A stretch of 64,000 bases of DNA from Ruminococcus sp. zg-924 (GTDB lineage Bacteria; Bacillota; Clostridia; Oscillospirales; Acutalibacteraceae): assembly GCF_024433635.1 (NCBI RefSeq), contig NZ_WNJZ01000004.1, positions 79,143 to 143,142 of the forward strand. Reading direction: 5' to 3'. Numbering within the stretch: the stretch's first letter is position 1; the number at the start of each line of letters is the position of its first letter. The notes below the pieces were generated by a model that worked only from the letters and a program-made list of their open reading frames with translations, ran no database searches and was not told the origin of the DNA. Both the position numbers and the translations under genes were made by a program. Of the stretch, positions 9,641 through 17,742 are shown one piece after another.

Positions 9641-9669
9641 ATTATACCAAAATACTTTTGAGTTTTCAA
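9641..9669 (-). promoter_or_regulatory. trmB promoter
   Basis: On the reverse strand TTGAAA (9664-9669), a 17-base spacer and TATAAT (9641-9646) lie about 45 bases before trmB. This probably drives trmB and the lipoprotein/two-component genes behind it, because no terminator is visible between them. Confidence 0.75.
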
Positions 9670-9707
9670 TGAGTGAAAGAAGATTTAACAAATAGTTTTT
9701 ATTCGGT

Positions 9708-9743
9708 AATAAAAAACCGCACTGTAAAAATACAGGGCGGTTT
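9708..9743 (-). terminator. Intrinsic terminator after the lactate dehydrogenase-like gene
   Basis: AAACCGC (9714-9720) pairs with GCGGTTT (9737-9743), and an inner CTGTA pairs with TACAG around an AAAA loop. On the reverse strand it is followed by a run of six T. It lies 45 bases beyond the stop of the 9788-10780 gene. Confidence 0.85.
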
Positions 9744-9787
9744 GTAAAGAAAGTGTGCCGTCGAAGGCTATGGGATTTTTTATTTGG

Positions 9788-10780
9788 TTAATTCGCCGAC
9801 TGCGGCAATACCTCATTTTTAAGTTCATTGCCTGCAAAAAAGTCATTCAGATTATTTATTGTAACCTCGGCTATATTTGACAACGCCTCGTGTGTTAAAA
9901 AGGCTTGGTGTGAGGTGACTATAACATTAGGCATATTTACAAGAAGTGAGAGTATATCGTCCTGAATAACACTGCCGGAGAAATCCTCGAAAAACAAGTT
10001 AGATTCCTCCTCATATACGTCAAGGCCTGCGCCGCCGACCCTTGAATCCTTAAGCGCCTTAAGCAGAGCCTCGGAGTCGATAAGTGCGCCTCGAGAGGTG
10101 TTGAGTATATAAACGCCGTGCTTTGTCATACTCAGAGCCTTTTCATCAATAATGTGGTAGGTGCTTTCTGTAAGGGGACAGTGCAGAGAAATTATGTCGC
10201 TTCTGCGGAAAAGCTCCTCACACGGCACATATTCAATGTCACTGTTTTCTAACGGGTATGGGTCATAGGCTATAACTTTCATTCCGAAGCCTCGGCATAT
10301 ATCGATAAAAATCTGCCCTATTTTGCCTGTGCCGATAACTCCTGCTGTTTTGCCGTATAAGTCAAAACCTGTGAGTCCGTTTATGCTGAAGTTATAATCT
10401 CTTGTTCTGTTGAATGCACGGTGAAGCTTTCTGTTTAAGCAAAGCAGAAGTGCTATTGTGTGCTCGGCAACTGCATATGGCGAATACTTAGGTACACGCA
10501 GTACGGTTAATTTACCGTGTGCCGCCTTGAAATCTATATTGTTATAGCCTGCACAGCGCATTGCAAGTACACGAACCCCGCAGTTATAAAGTTCGTTTAT
10601 CGCCTGCTCGTCAATCGAATCGTTCACAAAAGCAACCGCTCCGTCACAGCCCTTTGCAACAAATGCGGTGTCTGCACTCAGTTTATTAACATAAAATTTA
10701 AAGTGCAGGCCATCGTGCGGAGTTTTTTCAAAATATTCCCTGTCATAAGGTTTAGTGTCGAAAAATGCAATTTTCTTCAT
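9788..10780 (-). CDS. D-2-hydroxyacid dehydrogenase, D-lactate dehydrogenase-like
   Basis: A 330-residue NAD-dependent dehydrogenase of the D-isomer family. The cofactor loop VIGTGKIG is near residue 150, the catalytic Arg lies in NTSRGALID, the Glu in LDVYEEE and the catalytic His in TSHQAFLTHE. The aromatic-rich FFDTKPYD start, the MRCAGYNNID motif and the VPKYSPYAVAEH motif fit fermentative D-lactate dehydrogenase (LdhA type), reducing pyruvate to D-lactate. The second ATG (10780) is nine bases from GAAAGG; the first is only three. It is divergent from an EamA transporter. Confidence 0.85.
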   Translation of the reverse strand: MKKIAFFDTKPYDREYFEKTPHDGLHFKFYVNKLSADTAFVAKGCDGAVAFVNDSIDEQAINELYNCGVRVLAMRCAGYNNIDFKAAHGKLTVLRVPKYSPYAVAEHTIALLLCLNRKLHRAFNRTRDYNFSINGLTGFDLYGKTAGVIGTGKIGQIFIDICRGFGMKVIAYDPYPLENSDIEYVPCEELFRRSDIISLHCPLTESTYHIIDEKALSMTKHGVYILNTSRGALIDSEALLKALKDSRVGGAGLDVYEEESNLFFEDFSGSVIQDDILSLLVNMPNVIVTSHQAFLTHEALSNIAEVTINNLNDFFAGNELKNEVLPQSAN

Positions 10781-10796
10781 TATCATCAGCCTTTCT

Positions 10797-10824
10797 TTTA
10801 TACCAGTATTGTTAGCTGTGACAA
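10797..10824 (-). promoter_or_regulatory. Promoter of the D-lactate dehydrogenase-like gene
   Basis: Reverse-strand TTGTCA (10819-10824) and TATAAA (10797-10802) with a 16-base spacer lie just upstream of the ribosome site. Confidence 0.55.
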
Positions 10825-10843
10825 AATAAAAATACGCATTGTT

Positions 10844-10872
10844 TTGACATTTTTTAATTTTGGTATTAAACT
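10844..10872 (+). promoter_or_regulatory. Promoter of the EamA transporter gene
   Basis: TTGACA (10844-10849), a 17-base spacer and TAAACT (10867-10872) lie 30 bases before the start at 10902. Confidence 0.65.
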
Positions 10873-10901
10873 CTAAACAGACTAATCAAAGGACGTTCTA
10901 T

Positions 10902-11828
10902 ATGATAAACAGAATTTTAAAAACAAAGGTAGGAGCAATTTTTGGTGCGCTGATATGCACTCTTTTGTGGGGAACGGCATTTCCTGTTATAAAGCTTTGC
11001 TATAATCACCTTGGGATAGAGTCGGGCAATGTAGGCGCACAGGTGCTTTTTGCAGGAGAGAGATTTTTTATAGCCGGTGCAATGGTGTTTGCTTTTTGTC
11101 TGATATTTAAAAGACAAAGCCTGAAAATTTCGGGTAGTGCTGTTTTGCCCGTCTTGTCGCTCGGACTTGTGCAGACGGCAATGCAGTATTTTTGCTCATA
11201 CATAGGCGTTGCAAACACAACAGGCACAAAGACCTCGGTAATTACAGCTTGCAGTGCGTTTTTTGCCGTTTTGCTTGCGCCGTTGTTTTTTAGAAACGAA
11301 AAAGTCGGCACCTCAAAGCTTGTCGGATGTGCGCTGGGGCTTGCAGGCGTTATCATTATAAACATAAACGGAATAGCTGACGGCGGAATATCGTTCTTGG
11401 GCGAGGGTATGGTGCTTTTGTCGGCTCTTTGTTCGGGAGCAGGAAGCTTTTTGAGTAAGGCGTCTGCGCTTAAGTCTGACGCTGTGGCGGTTACTGCGTA
11501 TCAGCTTTTGTTTGGCGGTGCTTTGTTGATTTTGTCGGGTACTATTATGGGCGGTAACATTTTATACAGCGATATAGCAGGTGTTCTTCTTTTATTGTAC
11601 CTTGCGTTTGTGTCGGCGGTTGCGTTTGCACTGTGGACGGCTTTGCTTGGGTTACACAGCGTCGGCAGGATTTGTATATTCAACCTGCTGATTCCGATTT
11701 TTGGCACTGTTTGGTCGGGAATACTCTTGGGAGAGCAGATTTTAAAATGGGAAAACCTTGCCTCGCTTATTCTTGTAGCAATAGGAATTTTTCTTGTAAA
11801 TTACAGCAGGGAGGAGAAGAAAGAATGA
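10902..11828 (+). CDS. EamA/DMT family transporter
   Basis: About 308 residues with ten predicted membrane spans in two repeats of five, the plan of EamA (drug/metabolite) exporters. Family-like features are the LLWGTAFPVIK motif in the first span and LGEQILKWE before the last. The ATG at 10902 has an AAAGGA site and fits the promoter; an upstream in-frame codon lies before or within the promoter region and is rejected. Substrate is unknown. Its stop overlaps the next gene's start (ATGA), so it forms a two-gene operon with the SprT-like protein. Confidence 0.88.
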   Translation: MINRILKTKVGAIFGALICTLLWGTAFPVIKLCYNHLGIESGNVGAQVLFAGERFFIAGAMVFAFCLIFKRQSLKISGSAVLPVLSLGLVQTAMQYFCSYIGVANTTGTKTSVITACSAFFAVLLAPLFFRNEKVGTSKLVGCALGLAGVIIININGIADGGISFLGEGMVLLSALCSGAGSFLSKASALKSDAVAVTAYQLLFGGALLILSGTIMGGNILYSDIAGVLLLLYLAFVSAVAFALWTALLGLHSVGRICIFNLLIPIFGTVWSGILLGEQILKWENLASLILVAIGIFLVNYSREEKKE

Positions 11829-12310
11829 ACCCGCTTGACAATATTCTTTCTGAAACAATACGCACAGCTAAAGCCGCAGGTATTCCTGTGTCGGACAGGA
11901 TTATACCAAATGTTGCTGTCAACACAAGGCGTAAGACAATTTTAGGGACCTGTGAAAAGCAGAAAAACGGCTATTATAAAATTGTGGTTTCCCTGATTGC
12001 TATTGAAGCCGGCGAAAAAGAGATAAGAAACGTGATAGCGCACGAGGTTTTGCACACCTGTAAGGGTTGTTCAAATCACGGGGAGCTTTGGAAAAGCTAC
12101 GCTGAAAGACTTGGCGGCATAATAGGGCAGGAGATTAAGCGAACAGGCAAACCGGAAAATGCAGAGAAGATTAGAAAAAGTGCGCCGTATGTGCTTATTT
12201 GCACAAAATGCGGCAGGGAGTTCCACAGATTTAAGAGGAGTAATCTTGTAAATCATCCCGAATATTATAAATGCACCTGCGGCGGTAAAATAAAGCCGAA
12301 GGTGCATTGA
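11825..12310 (+). CDS. SprT-like zinc metalloprotease-type protein
   Basis: A 161-residue protein with an HEVLH zinc-binding motif at residues 73-77 and a further His in the CSNHGELW segment, the SprT/SPRTN arrangement. A C-terminal zinc ribbon carries a CTKCG pair and a CTCGG pair. Bacterial SprT-like proteins are thought to be proteases but few have been tested. GGAGGAGAAG precedes the ATG, which overlaps the EamA stop. No link between transport and protease is evident beyond the shared operon. Confidence 0.8.
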   Translation: MNPLDNILSETIRTAKAAGIPVSDRIIPNVAVNTRRKTILGTCEKQKNGYYKIVVSLIAIEAGEKEIRNVIAHEVLHTCKGCSNHGELWKSYAERLGGIIGQEIKRTGKPENAEKIRKSAPYVLICTKCGREFHRFKRSNLVNHPEYYKCTCGGKIKPKVH

Positions 12311-12444
12311 GAAGAATTGCAGGCTCTGACAAAGAAATTCAGGCTCGCTATTTTGCGCTTTGCTTGCGAAGATAGGTAACAATTGCAGATAATCGTTTTT
12401 TATAAGAAAAAGGAAGTAAAAATCAAATTAGGGGTTTTGATATA

Positions 12445-13398
12445 TTACCCAATAACATTTACAGGCGTTCCGTTTTGGAACGCTTTTAAATTATCACAGA
12501 CTATTGACAACAGACGTTTGCGTGTTTCAATAGGCGCCCATGCAATGTGCGGAGTTATCGTTATATTAGGAACTCCTGACAGCACGCATTCGCTGTTCAT
12601 AGGTTCGGGAAAAAGCACGTCAACGGCGGCACCGCTTAAGTGCTTTGAGATTACAGCCTCCTTGAGTGCAGCTTCGTCAACAAGCCCTCCTCTTGCTGTA
12701 TTGACAAACAGCGAGCCGTCCTTGAACATAGAAAAAGCCTTTTTACCAAACATCAAGTTGCTGTCCTCGTTTAATGGGCAGTGTGCGCTGACTATGTCGC
12801 TTTGCGAATACAGCTCCGGCAGAGGTGCATATTCAGCAAATTCATCTGTTACTCCGCTTCGGTTGTAGGCTAATACCCTCATACCGAAGGCATTGGCAAT
12901 TTTTGCAACAGCCTTTCCTATTGTGCCGTAGCCGACAATTCCAATGGTTTTTCCGAAAAGCTCGTTAGTTCTGAACGCAATGGGGGAGAAGGTGAGACTC
13001 TTTCTCCAACCGCCACCCTGTACAAAATTGTTGTATGCGCCTGTTTTGCTGTAATGTTCCAAAATAAGCGCAAAGGTGTGCTGTGCGACTGCGTTTGTTG
13101 AGTAGCTTCCTGCATTGCAAACGGTTATATTATGACTGCGGCAGTACGGTATATCAATATTATCAAAGCCGGTTGCCCAAAGACCGATATATTTAAGCTT
13201 TTCAGCGTTTTTAAGGCTTTCGCTGTCAAGGCGTGTCTTGTTGCAGATTACGGCGTCTGCGTCATTTATTCGCTCGGATATTTCGTCATAGTCGGTAAAG
13301 GGATAGCTTACTATTTCGCCACGCTCCTTAAGGGGAGCAAGCGAGAGGTCGTCTTCGCCCTTGGTTATAGTTATTACATCTGTTAAAACTATTTTCAT
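12445..13398 (-). CDS. D-2-hydroxyacid dehydrogenase, glycerate dehydrogenase-like
   Basis: A 317-residue NAD-binding dehydrogenase of the D-isomer family. It has the GYGTIG cofactor loop (near residue 150), a catalytic Arg in NTARGGLVD, a Glu in the DVLFPEP segment and a His in ITPHIAWAP. The WATGFDNID and PHIAWAP motifs resemble hydroxypyruvate/glycerate dehydrogenases (HprA), but the substrate is uncertain. It starts at the ATG at 13398 (AGGTG site); an upstream GTG is possible. It lies right behind the accA terminator and has no clear promoter of its own. Confidence 0.82.
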   Translation of the reverse strand: MKIVLTDVITITKGEDDLSLAPLKERGEIVSYPFTDYDEISERINDADAVICNKTRLDSESLKNAEKLKYIGLWATGFDNIDIPYCRSHNITVCNAGSYSTNAVAQHTFALILEHYSKTGAYNNFVQGGGWRKSLTFSPIAFRTNELFGKTIGIVGYGTIGKAVAKIANAFGMRVLAYNRSGVTDEFAEYAPLPELYSQSDIVSAHCPLNEDSNLMFGKKAFSMFKDGSLFVNTARGGLVDEAALKEAVISKHLSGAAVDVLFPEPMNSECVLSGVPNITITPHIAWAPIETRKRLLSIVCDNLKAFQNGTPVNVIG

Positions 13399-13415
13399 AT
13401 TAGTCACCTCATAAC

Positions 13416-13450
13416 AAAAATGCCATTCCCATATAATTGAGGGAATGGCA
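13416..13450 (-). terminator. Terminator of the fab/acc operon, after accA
   Basis: TGCCATTCCC (13421-13430) and GGGAATGGCA (13441-13450) form a perfect 10-base stem. On the reverse strand it is followed by TTTTTG. It begins 14 bases after the accA stop and should end the fatty-acid operon. Confidence 0.88.
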
Positions 13451-13463
13451 CAGATTGTTTATT

Positions 13464-14285
13464 TTATTGCGCAGTTTCCTCTGTAACAGGCTCAAGCGGA
13501 GTAACGTTATTGCCCAAAACTCTGAAACGGTTGTAGCGGCTCTCGAGCAGCTCCTGGTGTGACATTGCGCTGTACCTGTCAAAGGTGCTTGCAATAATGC
13601 CCTTTAGGCTGTCGAACATTTTGCTCTCAACTGTTTTCGGTTCTCTTATAACACGCTCAATCACCTTAAGCTTGAAAAGATCCTGTGCAGTTACACGCAA
13701 ACACTCGGCGGCGTATGCTGTTTTTGACGGGTCTTTCCAGAGGATACTCGCACAGCCTTCAGGACTGATTACGGAGTAAACCGAGTTTTCAAGCATCCAG
13801 ACCTCGTTTGCAACGGCAAGACCTAAAGCGCCGCCGCTGCCGCCTTCACCGATTAAAATGGAGAGGATAGGTGTTTTAAGCGTCATCATTTCCATTAGAT
13901 TTTCGGCAATAGCCTGACCCTGACCACGCTCCTCGGCTCCAATTCCGCAGAATGCGCCGCTTGTGTCAACAAGACACAGAACAGGGCGGTGGAATTTTTC
14001 AGCCTGCTTCATAAGGCGCAGTGCCTTGCGGTAGCCCTCGGGGTGAGCGGAGCCAAAGTTGCGCTCCATTCGCTCCTTAGTATTTCTGCCCTTTTCAAGA
14101 CCGATAACGGTTACGGGCATATCGTCCTTGAGCATTCCTATTCCGCCGATAACCGCCTTGTCGTCACCAAAGCGACGGTCGCCGTGAAGCTCAAAAAATG
14201 TATCGCCGAAGAGAGAGTTTATATAATCAACTGCGGTTAATCTGTTGTTTGATCTTGTGATTATAACCTTGTCAAATGCGCTCAT
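13464..14285 (-). CDS. accA: Acetyl-CoA carboxylase carboxyltransferase subunit alpha
   Basis: The alpha subunit pairs with AccD to move carboxyl from biotin to acetyl-CoA, giving malonyl-CoA. The 273-residue protein has the crotonase-fold features of AccA: IGGIGML and LVDTSGAFCGIGAEERGQ in the middle, then GEGGSGGALG and SVISPEGCASILWKD. It lacks the long N-terminal helical region of proteobacterial AccA, as is common in Clostridia. It lies 35 bases after accD and is the last gene before the operon terminator. Confidence 0.95.
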   Translation of the reverse strand: MSAFDKVIITRSNNRLTAVDYINSLFGDTFFELHGDRRFGDDKAVIGGIGMLKDDMPVTVIGLEKGRNTKERMERNFGSAHPEGYRKALRLMKQAEKFHRPVLCLVDTSGAFCGIGAEERGQGQAIAENLMEMMTLKTPILSILIGEGGSGGALGLAVANEVWMLENSVYSVISPEGCASILWKDPSKTAYAAECLRVTAQDLFKLKVIERVIREPKTVESKMFDSLKGIIASTFDRYSAMSHQELLESRYNRFRVLGNNVTPLEPVTEETAQ

Positions 14286-14320
14286 CTGATAATCCTTCCT
14301 TTTTAGGTTTTGTTGGCGGC

Positions 14321-15184
14321 TTATTTGTGCATTTCAAGAAGCCTTGAAATTGCGCTCTTAAGCTCACTGCGAGGAACAACGGCGTCTATAAAGCCCTTTT
14401 CCTCAACAAATTCTGCGGTCTGAAAGTCCTTTGGAAGCTTTTGTTTTATAGTCTGCTCAATAACTCTCGGACCTGCAAAGCCGATAAGCGCATTAGGTTC
14501 GGAGATGATTATGTCGCCCTCCATTGCAAAGCTTGCGGTAACCCCGCCCGTTGTCGGGTCGGTCAATACAGTAATATATAAAAGTCCCGCATCGCTGTGG
14601 CGTTTTACAGCACCGCTTGTTTTTGCCATCTGCATAAGCGAGAGAATGCCTTCCTGCATTCTTGCACCGCCTGAAACGGTGCACATAACAACGGGGAGTC
14701 TGTTTTCTGTGGCGTATTCAAACGCACGGGTGATTTTTTCGCCTGTTACGGTGCCCATACTGCCCATCATAAAGCCGGAATCCATAGCGCCCAAAACGGT
14801 TTTGCTGCCGCCGATTTCACAAACGCCGGTAACAACTGATTCGTTTTCGCCGCTTTTGAGCTGTGCGCTTTTGAGCTTTAAATCGTAATCCGGAAAGCTT
14901 AAGAGGTTGCTTGATGTCATATCTGCGTCAAATTCCTCAAAGCTTTTGTCGTCTGCCAGCAGAGCAATTCGTTCACGAGCCGATAATCGCATATGGTGAC
15001 CGCACTTGGCGCATACCTTGTGGTTTGCCTCTAAATCAGCCGTTAATATAAGACTTTTACACTTAGGGCATTTTACCCACATAGTTTCGGGTATTTCGGG
15101 TGAGTAATTGCCGGTTAGGTCGCCCTGAGGGTGCTCAAGCTCATTTTTTGGTTTTAAGAAAGTAAATAAATCATTATTAAACAT
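14321..15184 (-). CDS. accD: Acetyl-CoA carboxylase carboxyltransferase subunit beta
   Basis: The beta subunit of carboxyltransferase, 287 residues. Its N-terminal zinc ribbon (CPKCKSL and CAKCGHH, about residues 39-61) is diagnostic, and the core carries [16 protein letters not shown] and the [12 protein letters not shown] motif. It is followed closely by accA. A good promoter lies in the 117-base gap before it, so accDA can be made separately from accC and the genes above. Confidence 0.96.
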   Translation of the reverse strand: MFNNDLFTFLKPKNELEHPQGDLTGNYSPEIPETMWVKCPKCKSLILTADLEANHKVCAKCGHHMRLSARERIALLADDKSFEEFDADMTSSNLLSFPDYDLKLKSAQLKSGENESVVTGVCEIGGSKTVLGAMDSGFMMGSMGTVTGEKITRAFEYATENRLPVVMCTVSGGARMQEGILSLMQMAKTSGAVKRHSDAGLLYITVLTDPTTGGVTASFAMEGDIIISEPNALIGFAGPRVIEQTIKQKLPKDFQTAEFVEEKGFIDAVVPRSELKSAISRLLEMHK

Positions 15185-15243
15185 TTGTCACAATCCTTTT
15201 GAAAATGACAGCACTATTTGTTTTGTCAAAATTATGTAAGCCT

Positions 15244-15272
15244 ATTATAATGCAAAAAATGAAAATATACAA
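15244..15272 (-). promoter_or_regulatory. Internal promoter for accDA
   Basis: Reverse-strand TTGTAT (15267-15272), 17 bases and TATAAT (15244-15249) lie 60 bases before accD, after the accC stop. Confidence 0.6.
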
Positions 15273-15301
15273 TCACTTGAGGCTTAATTTTTTGAAGTGA
15301 A

Positions 15302-16666
15302 TTATTTTTCTGTTTTCTCCGCTTTTTTCTTAGCCTCAAACTTTTCCATAAAGTCCGTTGTGTACTCGCCTGATACAAAGTCCGGGTCGGAGAGAATTTC
15401 AATCTGCAAATCACGGTTGTGGTCAATGCCGTGAATATTCAGCTCGCTCAAAGCCATTTTCATCTTGCGGATAGCAAGGTCACGGCTTCTTGCCTGAACA
15501 ACAAGCTTGCCAACCATTGAATCGTAAAACGGCGGAACGAAATAATCCTGATAAATAGAGGTGTCAAAGCGAACGCACGGGCCGCCCGGAACGTGAAGTC
15601 TGCCTATTCTGCCACAGCTGGGCATAAAGTTCTTTTCAGGATTTTCTGCGTTTATTCGGCACTCAATTGCATTGCCGTGGATAAACACTCTGTCTTGCTC
15701 AAGAGTAAGCTTTGCGCCTGCGGCTATTCTTATCTGCCACTGAACAAGGTCAATGCCTATAACCATTTCGGTAACAGCGTGCTCAACCTGAAGCCTTGTG
15801 TTCATCTCCATAAAATAGAAGTTCTTGTCGCTGTCAAGCAGGAATTCAACAGTACCTGCGTTGCAGTAGTTTACAGCCTTAGCCGCCTTGACGGACGCTT
15901 CCATCATTTTTTGCCTTATCTCTGGCGTGATAGCCGATGACGGGCTTTCCTCAATAAGTTTTTGGTTCTTTCTCTGAACAGAACATTCACGCTCGCCAAG
16001 GCAGATTACCTTGCCGTATTTGTCACACAAAATCTGCATTTCAATGTGCTTTACGGGCTTTAAAAACTTTTCCATATAAACTGCGCCGTCGCCAAAGGCG
16101 ATTTCAGCCTCGCTTGACGCAGATAAAAAGGCGTTTTCAAATTCGTCCATACTTTTAACGAGTCTTATGCCTCTGCCGCCGCCGCCGCTTCTTGCCTTGA
16201 TAAGCAACGGAAAACCTATTTTCTCAGCTTCTTTTTTTGCCTCGTTGATATCCTCAACAACGTCACAGCCGGGTGTTACGGGAACGCCTGCTGCCTTCAT
16301 TGTCTTTCTTGCTGTGTCCTTGTTGCCCAGAAGAGTTATCATTTCTGAGCTTGGCCCGATAAATTCAATCTTACACTGCTCGCACAATGAAACAAACTTT
16401 GCGTTTTCGCTGAGAAGTCCGTAACCCGGATGAATAGCCTGTGCGCCGGACACAACCGCCGCCGAAAGTATAGCCGCCATATTGAGGTAGCTGTCGGCAA
16501 CCTGCGGTCCGCCTACGCAATAGCTTTCGTCTGCAAGCTGAACGTGCATTGAGTCACGGTCAGCCTCACTGTAAATAGCAACTGTCGAAATGCCCATTTC
16601 ACGGCAGGCTCTTATTATTCTTACGGCGATTTCGCCACGATTTGCGATTAATATTTTAGAGAACAT
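15302..16666 (-). CDS. accC: Acetyl-CoA carboxylase, biotin carboxylase subunit
   Basis: AccC carboxylates the biotin of AccB using ATP and bicarbonate. The 454-residue protein has the IANRGEIAVRIIRACRE start, the ATP-grasp Gly-rich loop (KARSGGGGRGIR), the active-site NTRLQVEHAVTE motif and the C-terminal EMNTRLQ/ECRINAE motifs typical of the family. An ACGGAGGC site precedes the ATG. A stem-loop separates it from fabZ upstream. Confidence 0.96.
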   Translation of the reverse strand: MFSKILIANRGEIAVRIIRACREMGISTVAIYSEADRDSMHVQLADESYCVGGPQVADSYLNMAAILSAAVVSGAQAIHPGYGLLSENAKFVSLCEQCKIEFIGPSSEMITLLGNKDTARKTMKAAGVPVTPGCDVVEDINEAKKEAEKIGFPLLIKARSGGGGRGIRLVKSMDEFENAFLSASSEAEIAFGDGAVYMEKFLKPVKHIEMQILCDKYGKVICLGERECSVQRKNQKLIEESPSSAITPEIRQKMMEASVKAAKAVNYCNAGTVEFLLDSDKNFYFMEMNTRLQVEHAVTEMVIGIDLVQWQIRIAAGAKLTLEQDRVFIHGNAIECRINAENPEKNFMPSCGRIGRLHVPGGPCVRFDTSIYQDYFVPPFYDSMVGKLVVQARSRDLAIRKMKMALSELNIHGIDHNRDLQIEILSDPDFVSGEYTTDFMEKFEAKKKAEKTEK

Positions 16667-16722
16667 TTTGTTGCCTCCGTATATGTAAAATTAGGTTGGT
16701 TTCTGTTTTATTATACGCACTA

Positions 16723-16753
16723 AAACGCCGCAAGCGGTTTGACTGCGGCGTTT
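16723..16753 (-). terminator. Stem-loop between fabZ and accC (partial terminator or attenuator)
   Basis: AAACGCCGCA (16723-16732) and TGCGGCGTTT (16744-16753) form a perfect 10-base stem. On the reverse strand it is followed only by TTTTAG, a short U-run, so it may reduce rather than stop transcription. A TATAAT sequence lies just after it (16711-16716), with no good -35 box. Confidence 0.6.
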
Positions 16754-16765
16754 AGCGTTATTCAA

Positions 16766-17203
16766 TCAAGCTTTTTCGCTTGCCTTGTCGTTGTCCATAA
16801 GAGCAAATGCGAAGTCTGCGCTTACGCACAGCTTTCCGTCAACGTAGCCCTTTGCACTTACAAAGTGGAATGCACCCCTGCTTCTTGTGAGTGTGCAGGT
16901 GGATTCAAGTGTGTCACCCGGACGAACTGTGTTCTTGAACTTTACGTTATCCATCTTTGTGAAGAACGGTGTTTTGCCCTTTGCCTTTTCGCCGAGAAGC
17001 ACACAGCTTGCCTGCGCCATCATCTCACAGAGGATAACGCCAGGAACAACCGGATTGCCGGGGAAGTGTCCCTTTAAGAAGAACTCGTCGCCCTTAATTG
17101 TGATTTTGCCCTTAGAGGTTACTTCGTCAACAACCTCTGCCTCTTCAACAAGAAGCATATTGTCACGGTGCGGGATTATCTGCTTGATTTCTTCCTGATT
17201 CAT
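16766..17203 (-). CDS. fabZ: 3-hydroxyacyl-ACP dehydratase FabZ
   Basis: FabZ dehydrates 3-hydroxyacyl-ACP in each elongation round. The 145-residue protein has IIPHRDNMLLVEE at the N-terminus and the hot-dog active-site motif FLKGHFPGNPVVPGVILCE, with catalytic His and Glu. I start it at the ATG at 17203, which has a GAGAGG site and gives the usual family length; a longer reading frame begins inside accB. The YVDG and DFAFALM end also fits. Confidence 0.95.
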   Translation of the reverse strand: MNQEEIKQIIPHRDNMLLVEEAEVVDEVTSKGKITIKGDEFFLKGHFPGNPVVPGVILCEMMAQASCVLLGEKAKGKTPFFTKMDNVKFKNTVRPGDTLESTCTLTRSRGAFHFVSAKGYVDGKLCVSADFAFALMDNDKASEKA

Positions 17204-17216
17204 AAATGTACCTCTC

Positions 17217-17723
17217 TTATTTAATCTTGAACAGCGGCTGACCGTACTCAACGATGTCGCCGTTTTTTACGCAGATTTCTGCTATTGTGCCGCTTTCTGT
17301 TGCAGGAATTTCGTTCATAAGCTTCATAGCCTCTATGATGCATACAATATCGCCGTTTTTAACAGTCTGTCCTACGCTTACATATGGGTCTGCGTCCGGG
17401 GAAGGCGCAGAGTAGAAAACGCCGACCATCGGAGAGGTGATAACACGGCAGTTGTCCTCCTGCTGTTTTGCTTCAACCGGAGCTTCTGCAGCCGGCGCAG
17501 AAGCGGCAACCGGAGAAGGAGCAGGCTGAGCAACCGGTGCAGCCTGAGGCATAACAGGTGAAATTGCCGGAGCAATTGCCGTAGAAACTGTAATTGGCTG
17601 AGCCGGCTCTTTCTTTATAACAAGCTTTTCGCCGTTTTTATCGGATAATTCAAACGAGGTGATTTCGGAATTGTCAATAGAGCCTATAAGCTCCTTTATT
17701 TGCTGAAAGTCAAACATAGACAT
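17217..17723 (-). CDS. accB: Acetyl-CoA carboxylase biotin carboxyl carrier protein
   Basis: AccB carries the carboxyl group between AccC and AccA/AccD. The 168-residue protein has an N-terminal domain (1-40), a flexible Pro/Ala linker (40-85) and the biotinyl domain with EAMKLMNE, biotinylated Lys134. An AAGGAG site eight bases before the ATG sets the start. It lies between fabF and fabZ, a usual place in Firmicutes. Confidence 0.96.
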   Translation of the reverse strand: MSMFDFQQIKELIGSIDNSEITSFELSDKNGEKLVIKKEPAQPITVSTAIAPAISPVMPQAAPVAQPAPSPVAASAPAAEAPVEAKQQEDNCRVITSPMVGVFYSAPSPDADPYVSVGQTVKNGDIVCIIEAMKLMNEIPATESGTIAEICVKNGDIVEYGQPLFKIK

Positions 17724-17742
17724 TGTTATTTCTCCTTGTTAA

